DNA from: Synergistaceae bacterium
GTDB lineage: Bacteria; Synergistota; Synergistia; Synergistales; Aminithiophilaceae
Assembly: GCA_016756725.1 (NCBI GenBank)
Contig: JAESII010000004.1
Coordinates: 661,482 to 725,481 of the forward strand
Reading direction: 5' to 3'
DNA: 64,000 nt
Positions 1-7,712 of this stretch are shown one piece after another (the first letter of the stretch is position 1; every line of letters begins with the position of its first letter). The notes below the pieces were generated by a model. That model was not told the origin of the DNA and did not search any database. It worked only from the letters and a program-made list of their open reading frames with translations. Position numbers and translations under genes: made by a program.

Positions 1-226
1 CGCGGCCATCTTGGCCGCGAGCGGGCCGGTTCACAGGCCCGCCGGGTTTGGGGCAGAGTCAGACCCTAAGGGCCTTCGGCCCTTTTGCGCATCGAGACGC
101 CCGCACTCCGAAAACCTGGGCCTTCGGGGCGCGGCCATCCTGGCCGCGGTGGGTCGTGTTTTCGGTTTTCCCGGAGCGCGGACGTCTCGTCGGCGCAGGA
201 CGAAGCCATAAGGGCCTTCGGCCCTT
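1..226. repeat. Composite palindromic intergenic repeats
   Basis: Two near-identical 19-base hairpins (1-19 and 130-148, one mismatch, core GCGGCCA..TGGCCGC) alternate with two identical 17-base palindromes AAGGGCCTTCGGCCCTT (68-84 and 210-226). Around the central hairpin, 92-115 and about 164-190 form a longer imperfect inverted repeat (GAGACGcCCGC..TCC and its complement). The layout resembles REP/BIME-type intergenic elements, and the window edge probably cuts the array. A weaker relative of the 17-mer (AAGGGCTTCGCCCCTT) lies at 62062-62077. No coding frame here looks real. Confidence 0.6.
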
Positions 227-302
227 CGGCGGGCGCATGGGCCTGGCTTCCGAGGAAAAAAGGCCCTTTTCGGGAGGGGCAAGGTGTCACTTCGGGAATC
301 GA

Positions 303-350
303 TTGACAAGGCTCCTTTTCGTTCCTATACTCAGCTCATCATAGATGAGC
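303..350 (+). promoter_or_regulatory. Sigma-70 promoter and operator of the first TRAP operon
   Basis: TTGACA at 303-308, 17 bases, TATACT at 326-331. Two bases after the -10 lies the perfect inverted repeat GCTCATC-ATA-GATGAGC (334-350), covering the expected start of transcription. The same operator recurs at 7463-7479 and 7665-7681, so repression by a shared regulator is likely. Confidence 0.8.
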
Positions 351-466
351 AACTCTTTTTTGGGCCTAGCGGTTTTTTCCCGTTGCGGGTGTTGTTTCTG
401 TCGGGACGGGAGTCCCCTGGCGGGATGTCTTATCCCTATCTTTCCGCTCCAAGGAGGCGTGAAAAA

Positions 467-1471
467 ATGAAAGCTTTTCCCCGATCCGGCGTGTTTCTCC
501 TGGCGGCCGTTTTTGCTCTGACGGTCTTTGCTACGGTTGCTTCGGCCAAGACGACCTTGACCGCCCACAGCGTCTATTCCGATGCCCACTATCAGGTCCA
601 GGGTCTGAAGATGATGGCCGAAAGGGTCAAGGAACTGACGGGGGGCTCCCTGGAGCTCAACGTCATCTCCGGAGGCGCCCTGGGCTATAAGGGTCCCGAT
701 CTGCTCCGCGTCGTCAAGGAAGGCCAGCTTGATATTTCCGAGATCGTCTCGACGGGTTTGACGGGGAGCAACCAGATTTTCGGCGTCCGTTCCCTGCCGA
801 TGCTCATCAATGGCTGGGACGAGGCTGAACTTTTCAACAAGGTAGCCCGCCCCTACTACGAGACGATCTGTGACGAGTGGAACCAGAAGCTCCTCGTCGT
901 CTCTTCTTGGCCTTTCGCCGATCTCTGGACGACGAAGGGAGCCGAAAAGGCCGAGGATCTGAAGGGATTGAAGGTCCGGACCTATGACCGAAGTGGTGCC
1001 CTTTTCGTCGAGGCTTTCGGCGGGACACCCCTTGCCCTGCCTCTTGCCGAACTCTACACGGCCTTTTCGACAGGACTGGTCCAGGGCACGATCAGCTCGG
1101 CCGTCTCGGCCCGGGAGAGCAACATCTACGAAGTGACCAAGTACTGCATCCCCCTCCAGGTGACGACGTCATCGAGCATCACGACGATCAACAGGGACGC
1201 CTGGAACAAGCTCACCCCTGCCGAACAGGAGGCCCTGACTCAGGCCGCTGCCGAGACCGAGGCCTGGCTGGCCAGCCGCGTCCGCGAAGTCGTCGACGAG
1301 GATATGGCCGCCATCAAGGCCAAGAAGCCCGATTTCCAGTTCTCCGAGCTTTCACCCGAGTTCCGCGCCGAGCTGGAGGCTATTGGAGCCAAGGTGGCTG
1401 CCGATTTCATTGAGAAGAATCCGGAGGCGAAAGCTCTCTACGAGGCCTTCCTGAGCGCCAAAGGCAAGTAA
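467..1471 (+). CDS. dctP: TRAP transporter substrate-binding protein, DctP family
   Basis: 334-residue periplasmic solute receptor that hands an organic acid to the DctQM membrane unit encoded next. The ATG at 467 follows AAGGAGG at 451-457. The frame is open further upstream, but that part precedes the signal peptide (Lys-Arg start, hydrophobic core, cleavage near ASA-KT) and runs through the promoter. The DctP fold is recognisable, including the LKVRTYDRSGA segment, whose Arg normally salt-bridges the substrate carboxylate. The long first frame 284-466 is therefore rejected. First gene of a three-gene operon under the GCTCATC operator. Substrate unknown. Confidence 0.93.
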   Translation: MKAFPRSGVFLLAAVFALTVFATVASAKTTLTAHSVYSDAHYQVQGLKMMAERVKELTGGSLELNVISGGALGYKGPDLLRVVKEGQLDISEIVSTGLTGSNQIFGVRSLPMLINGWDEAELFNKVARPYYETICDEWNQKLLVVSSWPFADLWTTKGAEKAEDLKGLKVRTYDRSGALFVEAFGGTPLALPLAELYTAFSTGLVQGTISSAVSARESNIYEVTKYCIPLQVTTSSSITTINRDAWNKLTPAEQEALTQAAAETEAWLASRVREVVDEDMAAIKAKKPDFQFSELSPEFRAELEAIGAKVAADFIEKNPEAKALYEAFLSAKGK

Positions 1472-1542
1472 AGGCGGAGTCCGGGGCTCCTTCCTGCTGT
1501 CCGGTGAGGGGCCCCGGCTGTTTCCCGAGGAGTGACGCGATC

Positions 1543-2040
1543 ATGAAGAAGTGGATTCCCTTTCTCGATAGCATCAGTCTTTATCTGGGACGCATCGGCG
1601 GCCTGTGTCTCGTCGTCGGCTGTGTCATGATCATCGGCGAGATTGTCAACCGCAGCTTTTTCCACGGCACCTTCTATGTCGTTGACGAGTACACGGGCTA
1701 TCTCATGGGAGTGAGCAGCTTCCTCGGCCTGGCCTATGCGGAGCAGCATAACGGTCATATCCGGATGGAGCTCATCGACTATGTTCAAGGCCGATATCCG
1801 GGGCTTGTCCGGACGATCAAAAGCGTCTGCTATCTCCTGGCCATTCTTTTTGCCCTCTATCTGACTTACGTGACGTACCAACTCTTCCACAGCTCCTACG
1901 TCAGCGGCCAACGGTCCTATCAGGTTTCGGAGACTCTCCTGGCCATACCTCAGGCCTTTCTCCCCCTGGGCAGTTTCGCCCTTTTTCTCCAGTATGTCGT
2001 CAACTTCATCAAATTCCGGCAGAAGGAGGCGACGGCCTGA
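1543..2040 (+). CDS. dctQ: TRAP transporter small permease, DctQ family
   Basis: 165-residue inner-membrane protein with four predicted helices, the usual DctQ size. It pairs with DctM to couple Na+ flow to uptake. ATG at 1543 is chosen because the purine-rich GAGGAG lies about 10 bases upstream and residues MKKWIPFLD begin the typical N-terminus; an in-frame GTG at 1504 would add a non-conserved tail. The stop codon overlaps the ATG of dctM by one base, so translation is coupled. Confidence 0.9.
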   Translation: MKKWIPFLDSISLYLGRIGGLCLVVGCVMIIGEIVNRSFFHGTFYVVDEYTGYLMGVSSFLGLAYAEQHNGHIRMELIDYVQGRYPGLVRTIKSVCYLLAILFALYLTYVTYQLFHSSYVSGQRSYQVSETLLAIPQAFLPLGSFALFLQYVVNFIKFRQKEATA

Positions 2041-3329
2041 TGCCCGCAACGGTCCTCGTCGTCACACTGCTGCTTTTGGCCGTCACGCTGGCCAGTGGAC
2101 TCTGGATCGGCGTCTCCCTCTTCTATGTGGGCGGTATTTCCCTCTTCAGCTTCACCAGCCTTCCCGTAGAACGCATCGTGGGAAGCGTGATCTGGAACAA
2201 CACGAGCAGCAGCACCCTCATGGCTCTCCCCCTTTTCATCATGATGGGGGAGCTCCTCGTCAAGACGCGGCTTTCGGAGGACCTTTTCGACGGCCTGACT
2301 CCCTGGCTCGGCCGACTGCCGGGAGGTCTGCTGCACGTCAACGTCGTCGCCTGTGCCCTTTTCGCCGCCATCACCGGTTCCGTCAATGCCACGACGGCCA
2401 CGGTGGGCAAGATCACCATCCCCGAGTTCGAGAAGCGGGGCTATTCGGATTCCCTCTCCATCGGAAGCTTGACGGCTTCGGGAACCCTGGGCATCCTCAT
2501 CCCTCCCAGCATGCCCATGCTGATCTACGGCGTCGTCGCTCAGGCAAGCATCGGCAAGCTCTTCATCGCCGGACTTATCCCGGGACTGGGCCTCATGTTT
2601 CTTTTCAGCCTCTACATTGCCGTCATGTCCTTCCTCGACAGGAAGGAGGGGGGCGAGGTTCTGCACTTCTCCTGGGGCGAGAGGTTCCGGAGCCTGCCCA
2701 AGATTCTCCCCGTGGCGGCCCTCATCGCCTTCGTCCTGGGTAGCATCTATACGGGCTGGGCCACGCCGACGGAGGCCGCGGCCATTGGTGTCCTGGGGGC
2801 CTCGGTCTTGGCCCTTCTCACGGGTTGCCTCGACAGGAAGATCTTCTGGGACTGCGTCACGGGCACGGTAAAGACGAACTGCATGATCATGCTCATTCTC
2901 ATCGGGGCTTCCTTCTTCTCCGTTGCCCTCGGTTTTCTGGGGCTGCCCAAGTACATCAGCGAATCGATCATCGCCCTCGGAGCGGGCAAGTACACCGTCA
3001 TGGCCCTCATCACCGTCGTCTATCTTTTCCTGGGCTGTCTCATCGACGGCTACTCCATGATCGTCATGACCGTTCCCATCTTTCTGCCTCTCGTGACGGC
3101 CCTGGGGCTGGATTCCATCTGGTTCGGCATCTATGTCGTCCTTCTCGTGCAGATCGCCAACATCACGCCGCCCATCGGCTTCAATCTCTTCCTCGTCACG
3201 GGCATCTGCCGCCACAAGATCGGTTTCATCTCCAAGGCCGTCATGCCCTTCATTGCCATGATGATCGCCTTTGCCTTTCTCATGACGGCCTTTCCCCAGA
3301 TCGTTCTCTACCTGCCCAGCCTGATGTGA
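2040..3329 (+). CDS. dctM: TRAP transporter large permease, DctM family
   Basis: 429-residue polytopic membrane protein of the DctM/ion-transporter superfamily with about twelve hydrophobic segments. Family features include an early FTSLP segment, the repeated Gly/Pro-rich ILIPPSMPMLIYG (near residue 155) and a corresponding NITPPIGFNLFLV near residue 375. These two re-entrant hairpins form the substrate and Na+ sites. It completes the dctPQM operon, which ends in the bidirectional stem-loop at 3344-3394. The substrate cannot be read from sequence. The shared operator links this uptake system to the divergent enzyme genes further right. Confidence 0.93.
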   Translation: MPATVLVVTLLLLAVTLASGLWIGVSLFYVGGISLFSFTSLPVERIVGSVIWNNTSSSTLMALPLFIMMGELLVKTRLSEDLFDGLTPWLGRLPGGLLHVNVVACALFAAITGSVNATTATVGKITIPEFEKRGYSDSLSIGSLTASGTLGILIPPSMPMLIYGVVAQASIGKLFIAGLIPGLGLMFLFSLYIAVMSFLDRKEGGEVLHFSWGERFRSLPKILPVAALIAFVLGSIYTGWATPTEAAAIGVLGASVLALLTGCLDRKIFWDCVTGTVKTNCMIMLILIGASFFSVALGFLGLPKYISESIIALGAGKYTVMALITVVYLFLGCLIDGYSMIVMTVPIFLPLVTALGLDSIWFGIYVVLLVQIANITPPIGFNLFLVTGICRHKIGFISKAVMPFIAMMIAFAFLMTAFPQIVLYLPSLM

Positions 3330-3343
3330 GGTTTCTCTTCTTT

Positions 3344-3394
3344 ATCCGCGACGGAGGCGCCCTTGCCGAGAGCAAGGGCGCCTCCGTCGCGGAT
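3344..3394. terminator. Bidirectional terminator, 23-bp perfect stem
   Basis: Arms 3344-3366 and 3372-3394 are perfectly complementary around a CGAGA loop. It sits between the convergent dctM and FAD-oxidoreductase genes and serves both. T tracts are weak (TTT only on the minus side). Confidence 0.85.
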
Positions 3395-3397
3395 GGG

Positions 3398-4690
3398 CTA
3401 AAGGAGTTTTTCGGCGAAGAGTCCCGACAGGCCCGTTGCCTCGACCCGCCGGGCGACGGCTGCGCCGTCGGTGATGTAGAGGCCCCTTTCCTTCATCCTC
3501 TCGAAGTAGACCGATCCCGAGAAGGTGTACTTGAAGCGCCGTCCCTCGTCGGTGGCCATGAGGGGGATGACGTGGGCGATGAAATCGCCCAGGGCCAGCT
3601 CCTCGGGGTAGGCCGTCGGCTCCAGTCCCAGGGCGACGGCGACGGCGTTGCGGCCCGCCAGGGCGCCCGTCACGACGGCTTCGGTGTGGCCCACCATGGC
3701 GCCGGCCTTTTCTCCGGCGCAGAAGAGATTGGTTACCTCGCCCTGGGCCCGGAGGGTCTCGTCGCAGCGGGCGAAGCCGAAGTAGCGCATGGAGTTGCCC
3801 TTTCCGCCGGCGATGGGGTCCTCGTAGCGGGCCCTTTCGAAGCCGGGGATGCGCCGCAGGGCCTCGAGGGGGAAGTAGGGCGTCATCAGTTTGGCCGGGC
3901 CCGTGTCGAGGAGGACGATATTCTCGATGAATTCCTTTAAGGCGTACTGCTGGCACGCCTTGGTACCCAGGATGGAGAGGTCCTCGCGAAGCTCGTCGGG
4001 CAGGGGGACGAGGCAGACGCCCTTTTCGTTCAGTTCGGCGACGAGGGAGGGATGGAGAGACTCCTTGAAAAGCTTGCAGGAGCCGCTCATGGCGCCCACG
4101 GAGCCGTCGGCCTTGGCGCCGTTCCACTCCTCGACGCCGGCCAGGGCGGTGACGCTTGTCCGGGGCAGGAAGCTGTGGCAGCGGAGGATGCACATGGCGC
4201 AGCCCCTGCCGTGGCTGTTGCATTTTGCCGGGGCCGCCGAAGTGCCCGTTCCGTCGACGACGGCTTCGGCCTCGAAGCGGCGGCCGTCGCGGGTCGTCAC
4301 GGCCGTGATGCGGTCCCTCTCCCTTCCGATGGCGCTTACCGAGGCCTGGAGGACGATGTCGACGCCCAGGTCGGCGAGGAAGGCCTTGACGGCGGGCTCC
4401 ATGGCGTAGACGTCGTAGAGGCTCGCCCCCTCGTGGCCGGGGAAGGCCACGTTCCGGTGACGGGTGACGGAGTCCATGACGGAGAACATCTTCACGCCCA
4501 GAGCCGTCATCTCCTCGGCGGCCGTCTGCCGTCCGTTGTTGCGGAAGATGCCGCCCACGAGGCCCGTGCCCAGGAGCATGTCGGTCCGTTCCAGAAGGGT
4601 CACCTGGGCGCCGGCCCGGGCTGCGGCTTCGGCGGCGGCGCAGCCGCCCCAGCCTCCTCCGACGATGACGATTTTCGGTCTGTTCTTCAT
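3398..4690 (-). CDS. FAD-dependent oxidoreductase, GidA-like, possible Fe-S site
   Basis: 430 residues. The N-terminus has the Rossmann FAD motif (IVIVGGGWGGCAAAEAAARAG), and the C-terminal part has the AGEKAGAMVGHTEAVVTGA segment that closes the FAD site in GidA-like (PF01134) and FAD_oxidored (PF12831) proteins. In the middle, CAMCILRC gives a Cys-x2-Cys-x3-Cys cluster, suggesting an iron-sulfur or redox-active thiol site. ATG at 4690 follows AGGAGG. Last gene of the minus-strand operon that begins at 7430. Substrate unknown; context suggests oxidation of an organic acid imported by the TRAP system. The reaction is inferred only. Confidence 0.8.
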   Translation of the reverse strand: MKNRPKIVIVGGGWGGCAAAEAAARAGAQVTLLERTDMLLGTGLVGGIFRNNGRQTAAEEMTALGVKMFSVMDSVTRHRNVAFPGHEGASLYDVYAMEPAVKAFLADLGVDIVLQASVSAIGRERDRITAVTTRDGRRFEAEAVVDGTGTSAAPAKCNSHGRGCAMCILRCHSFLPRTSVTALAGVEEWNGAKADGSVGAMSGSCKLFKESLHPSLVAELNEKGVCLVPLPDELREDLSILGTKACQQYALKEFIENIVLLDTGPAKLMTPYFPLEALRRIPGFERARYEDPIAGGKGNSMRYFGFARCDETLRAQGEVTNLFCAGEKAGAMVGHTEAVVTGALAGRNAVAVALGLEPTAYPEELALGDFIAHVIPLMATDEGRRFKYTFSGSVYFERMKERGLYITDGAAVARRVEATGLSGLFAEKLL

Positions 4691-4754
4691 TGTGCAGGAC
4701 CTCCTATTCTTTTTTCGCCGATCCTTGGCGGAAGGGTCTGTTCCGAAAGATCCC

Positions 4755-5855
4755 CTACAGAAGGAGGGGGGTGAGGAAGAGGGCGACGGCTCCCGCCGTG
4801 GCGAGGCGCATGACGGCGCCCAGGATGGCAGCCCCGAGGGCCTCCTTTTCGTTGAGGTCCGTCGCCTCGGACCAGATGGCCGGGATCTGGCCGAAGAGGA
4901 CCGAAAGGGGAAAGCCCGAGGCTCCCAGGACGAAGGAGCCGACGACGAAGCGGGGGTCGAGGGTGGCGGCGACGTCCTTGAGCTGGGCCATGGCCAGGGT
5001 GGGCGAGGCGAGAATGGAGACCATGCCCGTGGCGGGGTCGATGGCCAGGGCATTGAGGAGGGCCGACATTCCCGATTCGATGGGCTGCCAGATGCCGACG
5101 TAGTCGAGGGCGCCGATGAGGGCGTAGGTGACGCCCACGGCGGGGATGATGAGGAGGAAGAGCAGCTCCGCTCCCTCCCGGGCGGCGCCGAAGAGGGTGG
5201 GCAGGGCGGCCTTGGTGGGGGTGAAGCGGGGCAGGTCGCTGAGGGCGACGGCCTTCGTGTCGCGCCAGAGGCTGTGGCGGAGGAGGAAGGGGACGACGAC
5301 GAGGGGGGCGAAGACGGCGAGGATGACGATGACGTAGGCGCGGACGCCGACGGCGGTGAGGGCGATGAGGCCGAACATGAAGGTGGAGAAGGACTGCTGG
5401 GATTGGACCATGGTGGCGATGGCGATCTTCTGCTCGTCCTTGGTCGCTCCGGCCTTGACGAGGATGGGGCCGGCGATGCGGCCGGCGGCGTTGATGTCGC
5501 CCAGAATGTTGTAGACCGAGGGGATGATGACGGCGGGATTGACGCCGATGAGGCGCGTCAGGGGGACGAAAATCCGCATGAGGGCGTCGGTGAAGCCGCA
5601 CCGTTCGAGGATGCGTCCCATCATGACGCTGCAGATGAGGGCCACGCCGACGGTGCCGGTGAGGAAGACCTTGACGATGATCGGGAAGGCCCTGTCGACC
5701 ATGGCGTTGAAAAGGCCGGCGATGGCGCCGGGGTTGAAGACCAGCAGGCCCAGAGAGAGGGCCACCAGCCCCAGGCCGAGCAGTTCGATCCGTTCCAGTC
5801 CCTTCCCGCGGCCCTGCCGGTCCTCCATCTTTTCGGTGCGCGCAGCTTCGCTCAT
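4755..5855 (-). CDS. Gate-domain (nucleoside-recognition) membrane protein
   Basis: 366-residue integral membrane protein. After a short charged N-terminus come about ten hydrophobic segments in two similar halves, each with the small-residue pattern of the Gate domain (PF07670) also found in nucleoside transporters, SpmA/SpmB and FeoB; the stretch NPAVIIPSVYNILGDINAAG is typical. ATG at 5855 has AAAGGAG upstream. It lies 26 bases after the NIF3-like gene and 64 bases before the FAD oxidoreductase gene, in one operon. Likely a transporter for a cluster product or substrate; the ligand is unknown and 'nucleoside' should not be read literally. Confidence 0.75.
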   Translation of the reverse strand: MSEAARTEKMEDRQGRGKGLERIELLGLGLVALSLGLLVFNPGAIAGLFNAMVDRAFPIIVKVFLTGTVGVALICSVMMGRILERCGFTDALMRIFVPLTRLIGVNPAVIIPSVYNILGDINAAGRIAGPILVKAGATKDEQKIAIATMVQSQQSFSTFMFGLIALTAVGVRAYVIVILAVFAPLVVVPFLLRHSLWRDTKAVALSDLPRFTPTKAALPTLFGAAREGAELLFLLIIPAVGVTYALIGALDYVGIWQPIESGMSALLNALAIDPATGMVSILASPTLAMAQLKDVAATLDPRFVVGSFVLGASGFPLSVLFGQIPAIWSEATDLNEKEALGAAILGAVMRLATAGAVALFLTPLLL

Positions 5856-5881
5856 TCTTCTCGCTCCTTTCGTTCTCTCCG

Positions 5882-6907
5882 TCAGAGGGAGGGGGCTCTT
5901 TCCTTGACGAGGTAGCGGGAGGCGATATCCCTCCCGTACTGTTGGACGCCTTCGCAGCCGACGGCGTCGAGGGGGTAGCTGACCATCCGTTCCCGGAAGA
6001 TGCGGATCTCCATATCCGGCAGCAGCAGGGCCAGTGCCCGGGCCAGAGGGAGGCCGTTCTCGAAGATCTCCAGGGCATGGGAGTTGCCGCAGACCAGACG
6101 GAGCCCCAGTTCCCGGGCCTTTTCGATCAGGCCGTGACCGGGATGAATGTGGCTGATCGTGGCCAGCACCGTGTCGGCGTCGGGGTGGGCCCGGAAGACG
6201 CACTCCAGATGGTCCGGCGAAAAGCCCGTGTGGGGGAAGATGTGAAGGATCTTCCCCACCCGGTCCTGGGGCTTCCCGAGGACGATCGTCGGCGCCGCAG
6301 CCGTGGCGGCCTCGAAAAGATCGTCGCAGCCTCGGAAGGTCCGCTCCTCTTCGAGAAAGGCCTCCTCCCGCTCCATGTCCATGAGTCGCCTCAGCCGGGA
6401 CAGGAGGTCGCCCAGGGTAGTCACCTCGGGCAGGGCCCGGCCGACGTAGAGGATGTTGCCGGCCAGGCCGCCGCAGCGGATGTCGACTTCGACGGCCTGG
6501 TGGCCGTGGAGCCAGGCGATGCCGGGATGAAGGCCGTGGAGGGCCTCGTGAAGCTCGATGACATTGAGGCCGTAGAGGTTCATGTAGTGGGCGATGGGGA
6601 CGCCGCCCGAGTTGGTCCCGTCGGCGACGGGGTGGTGGGCGATGAGACAGTTGACGCCTGTGGCGGCGGCCAGCTCGATGGCGCTTTCCGTCAGGGTCAT
6701 CATGACGGCCGCCTTCGTCACGGCCCTTTCGGGATCGCCCCAGACGAGGCCGGGAAGTTCCGTCACGGCCTTGCCGGGAATGTCCGAACTCTTGGTGACG
6801 ACGAAGGGGTTGTTGCCGCCCAGGTCGGCAGGTCCCTTGACGATTCTGCCGCCGGTGATCCGGTCCAGGGCTTCCAGGACTTCGCGGATCGTCACGGTCT
6901 TGCTCAT
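5882..6907 (-). CDS. NIF3-like dinuclear metal-centre protein
   Basis: 341 residues of the NIF3/DUF34 family, proteins that bind two metal ions and are proposed hydrolases or metal-handling proteins. Seen here: the LIAHHP motif (near residue 88), which supplies metal-binding histidines, a second acidic/His site around VIELHEALHG, and a late GNSHALEIFE segment matching the conserved HxxxE pair. ATG at 6907 follows a GAGGAGATGG stretch. Housekeeping NIF3 genes usually sit near rpoD or tRNA methyltransferase genes. This copy is inside a regulated catabolic operon, which suggests a dedicated role, perhaps as a metallo-hydrolase on the imported substrate (inference). Confidence 0.8.
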   Translation of the reverse strand: MSKTVTIREVLEALDRITGGRIVKGPADLGGNNPFVVTKSSDIPGKAVTELPGLVWGDPERAVTKAAVMMTLTESAIELAAATGVNCLIAHHPVADGTNSGGVPIAHYMNLYGLNVIELHEALHGLHPGIAWLHGHQAVEVDIRCGGLAGNILYVGRALPEVTTLGDLLSRLRRLMDMEREEAFLEEERTFRGCDDLFEAATAAAPTIVLGKPQDRVGKILHIFPHTGFSPDHLECVFRAHPDADTVLATISHIHPGHGLIEKARELGLRLVCGNSHALEIFENGLPLARALALLLPDMEIRIFRERMVSYPLDAVGCEGVQQYGRDIASRYLVKERAPSL

Positions 6908-7049
6908 GGTCCATCTCCTCTCTTTTCGTGAACGGGTCGTTCCGGAAGAACAAGCAGAGGCCGCCGACGCGCAACAACCTCCGATCGGTGACGATCGTGA
7001 GGTTCCCGCGGTCAGCGGCCTTATCGGGCTATCCCCGGGGGGATCTCCC

Positions 7050-7430
7050 TCAACCGGCTGTGGGGGATTCAGGACACTTCCGGACGAGATCTTCGGCCTG
7101 GCCGTCGAGGAGAATCAGCGAAAAGGCGAGCTCTTCGACGGGGTCGTAGTCCTTCAGGAGGGCCCGGATGGGCAGGGCGAAACGTTTTCTCAGGGCCTCC
7201 AGGAACCGCCGCTTGTACTCTTCCAGAAGGGCGATGTCGATGAGTCGTGTCGTGAGCCCCTCCCGTCCGTCGATGGCGGTGAGGGCGCGGACCCGGCGGT
7301 TCTGGGCGAAGATCAGGACCCGATCCTCGTTGAGCTCCACCTTCTGCCACAGGAGCCCGATGCCGAAAAGCTCCTGGTTGACGGCGTTGTTGATCCGCAT
7401 CACTTCCTGTTTGAACGTGCCTGGCTGCAT
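7050..7430 (-). CDS. Small DUF2294-like protein, first gene of minus operon
   Basis: 126 residues, soluble, no signal peptide. Pattern: a helix, two beta strands (EDRVLIFAQNRRVRALTAI), a basic helix rich in Arg/Lys (LLEEYKRRFLEALRKRF), then an acidic C-terminal strand. This order resembles the YbcI/DUF2294 family often found beside Na+-linked or one-carbon enzymes, but the match is by eye. No helix-turn-helix is apparent, so it is probably not the regulator. ATG at 7430 is preceded by GAGGAGG. It opens the leftward operon and is directly behind the GCTCATC operator. Confidence 0.6.
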   Translation of the reverse strand: MQPGTFKQEVMRINNAVNQELFGIGLLWQKVELNEDRVLIFAQNRRVRALTAIDGREGLTTRLIDIALLEEYKRRFLEALRKRFALPIRALLKDYDPVEELAFSLILLDGQAEDLVRKCPESPTAG

Positions 7431-7462
7431 GAGAGGCCTCCTCGGGCGAAGGGCTCACAACT

Positions 7463-7511
7463 GCTCATCGTTGATGAGCCGAGTATAGGGGTGAGTCCGC
7501 CCTTTTGTCAA
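7463..7511 (-). promoter_or_regulatory. Promoter and operator of the minus-strand operon
   Basis: On the minus strand, TTGACA (complement of 7506-7511), 18 bases, TATACT (complement of 7482-7487), then two bases and GCTCATC-AAC-GATGAGC (7463-7479). Placement relative to the -10 is the same as at 334-350. Confidence 0.8.
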
Positions 7512-7621
7512 TAGATTCTCAATTGTCGCTCCCTCTTTTTCTCCTCACTACTGTCTCTGCCCTGATGGTGATGTCAAGAGGGTGGCCTGTCAAAAGAGGC
7601 AAAACCGCTTTCGGCCAGGGA

Positions 7622-7681
7622 TTGACGGCGGGTCTTCAGGTCGATAGACTGAAGCTGTTTGGCTGCTCATTGCTGATGAGC
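7622..7681 (+). promoter_or_regulatory. Promoter and operator of the TPP-enzyme gene
   Basis: TTGACG (7622-7627), 17 bases, TAGACT (7645-7650). The operator GCTCATT-GCT-GATGAGC (7665-7681) has one arm mismatch and lies 14 bases after the -10, in the early transcribed region, so it may be a weaker site or a roadblock. Confidence 0.7.
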
Positions 7682-7712
7682 TACTTTTGCTCAAGAAAGG
7701 AACGAGAAGACC

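Noticed and set aside
284-466. N-terminal extension of the first dctP
   Set aside because: It would run across the promoter and operator; ATG at 467 has the ribosome site and starts the signal peptide.
1950-3215. 421-codon frame opposite dctM
   Set aside because: Same GC-bias shadow; no ribosome site, no recognisable domain.
7050-7430. DUF2294-like protein as the regulator binding GCTCATC sites
   Set aside because: No helix-turn-helix visible; the fold pattern is beta-alpha and not DNA-binding.
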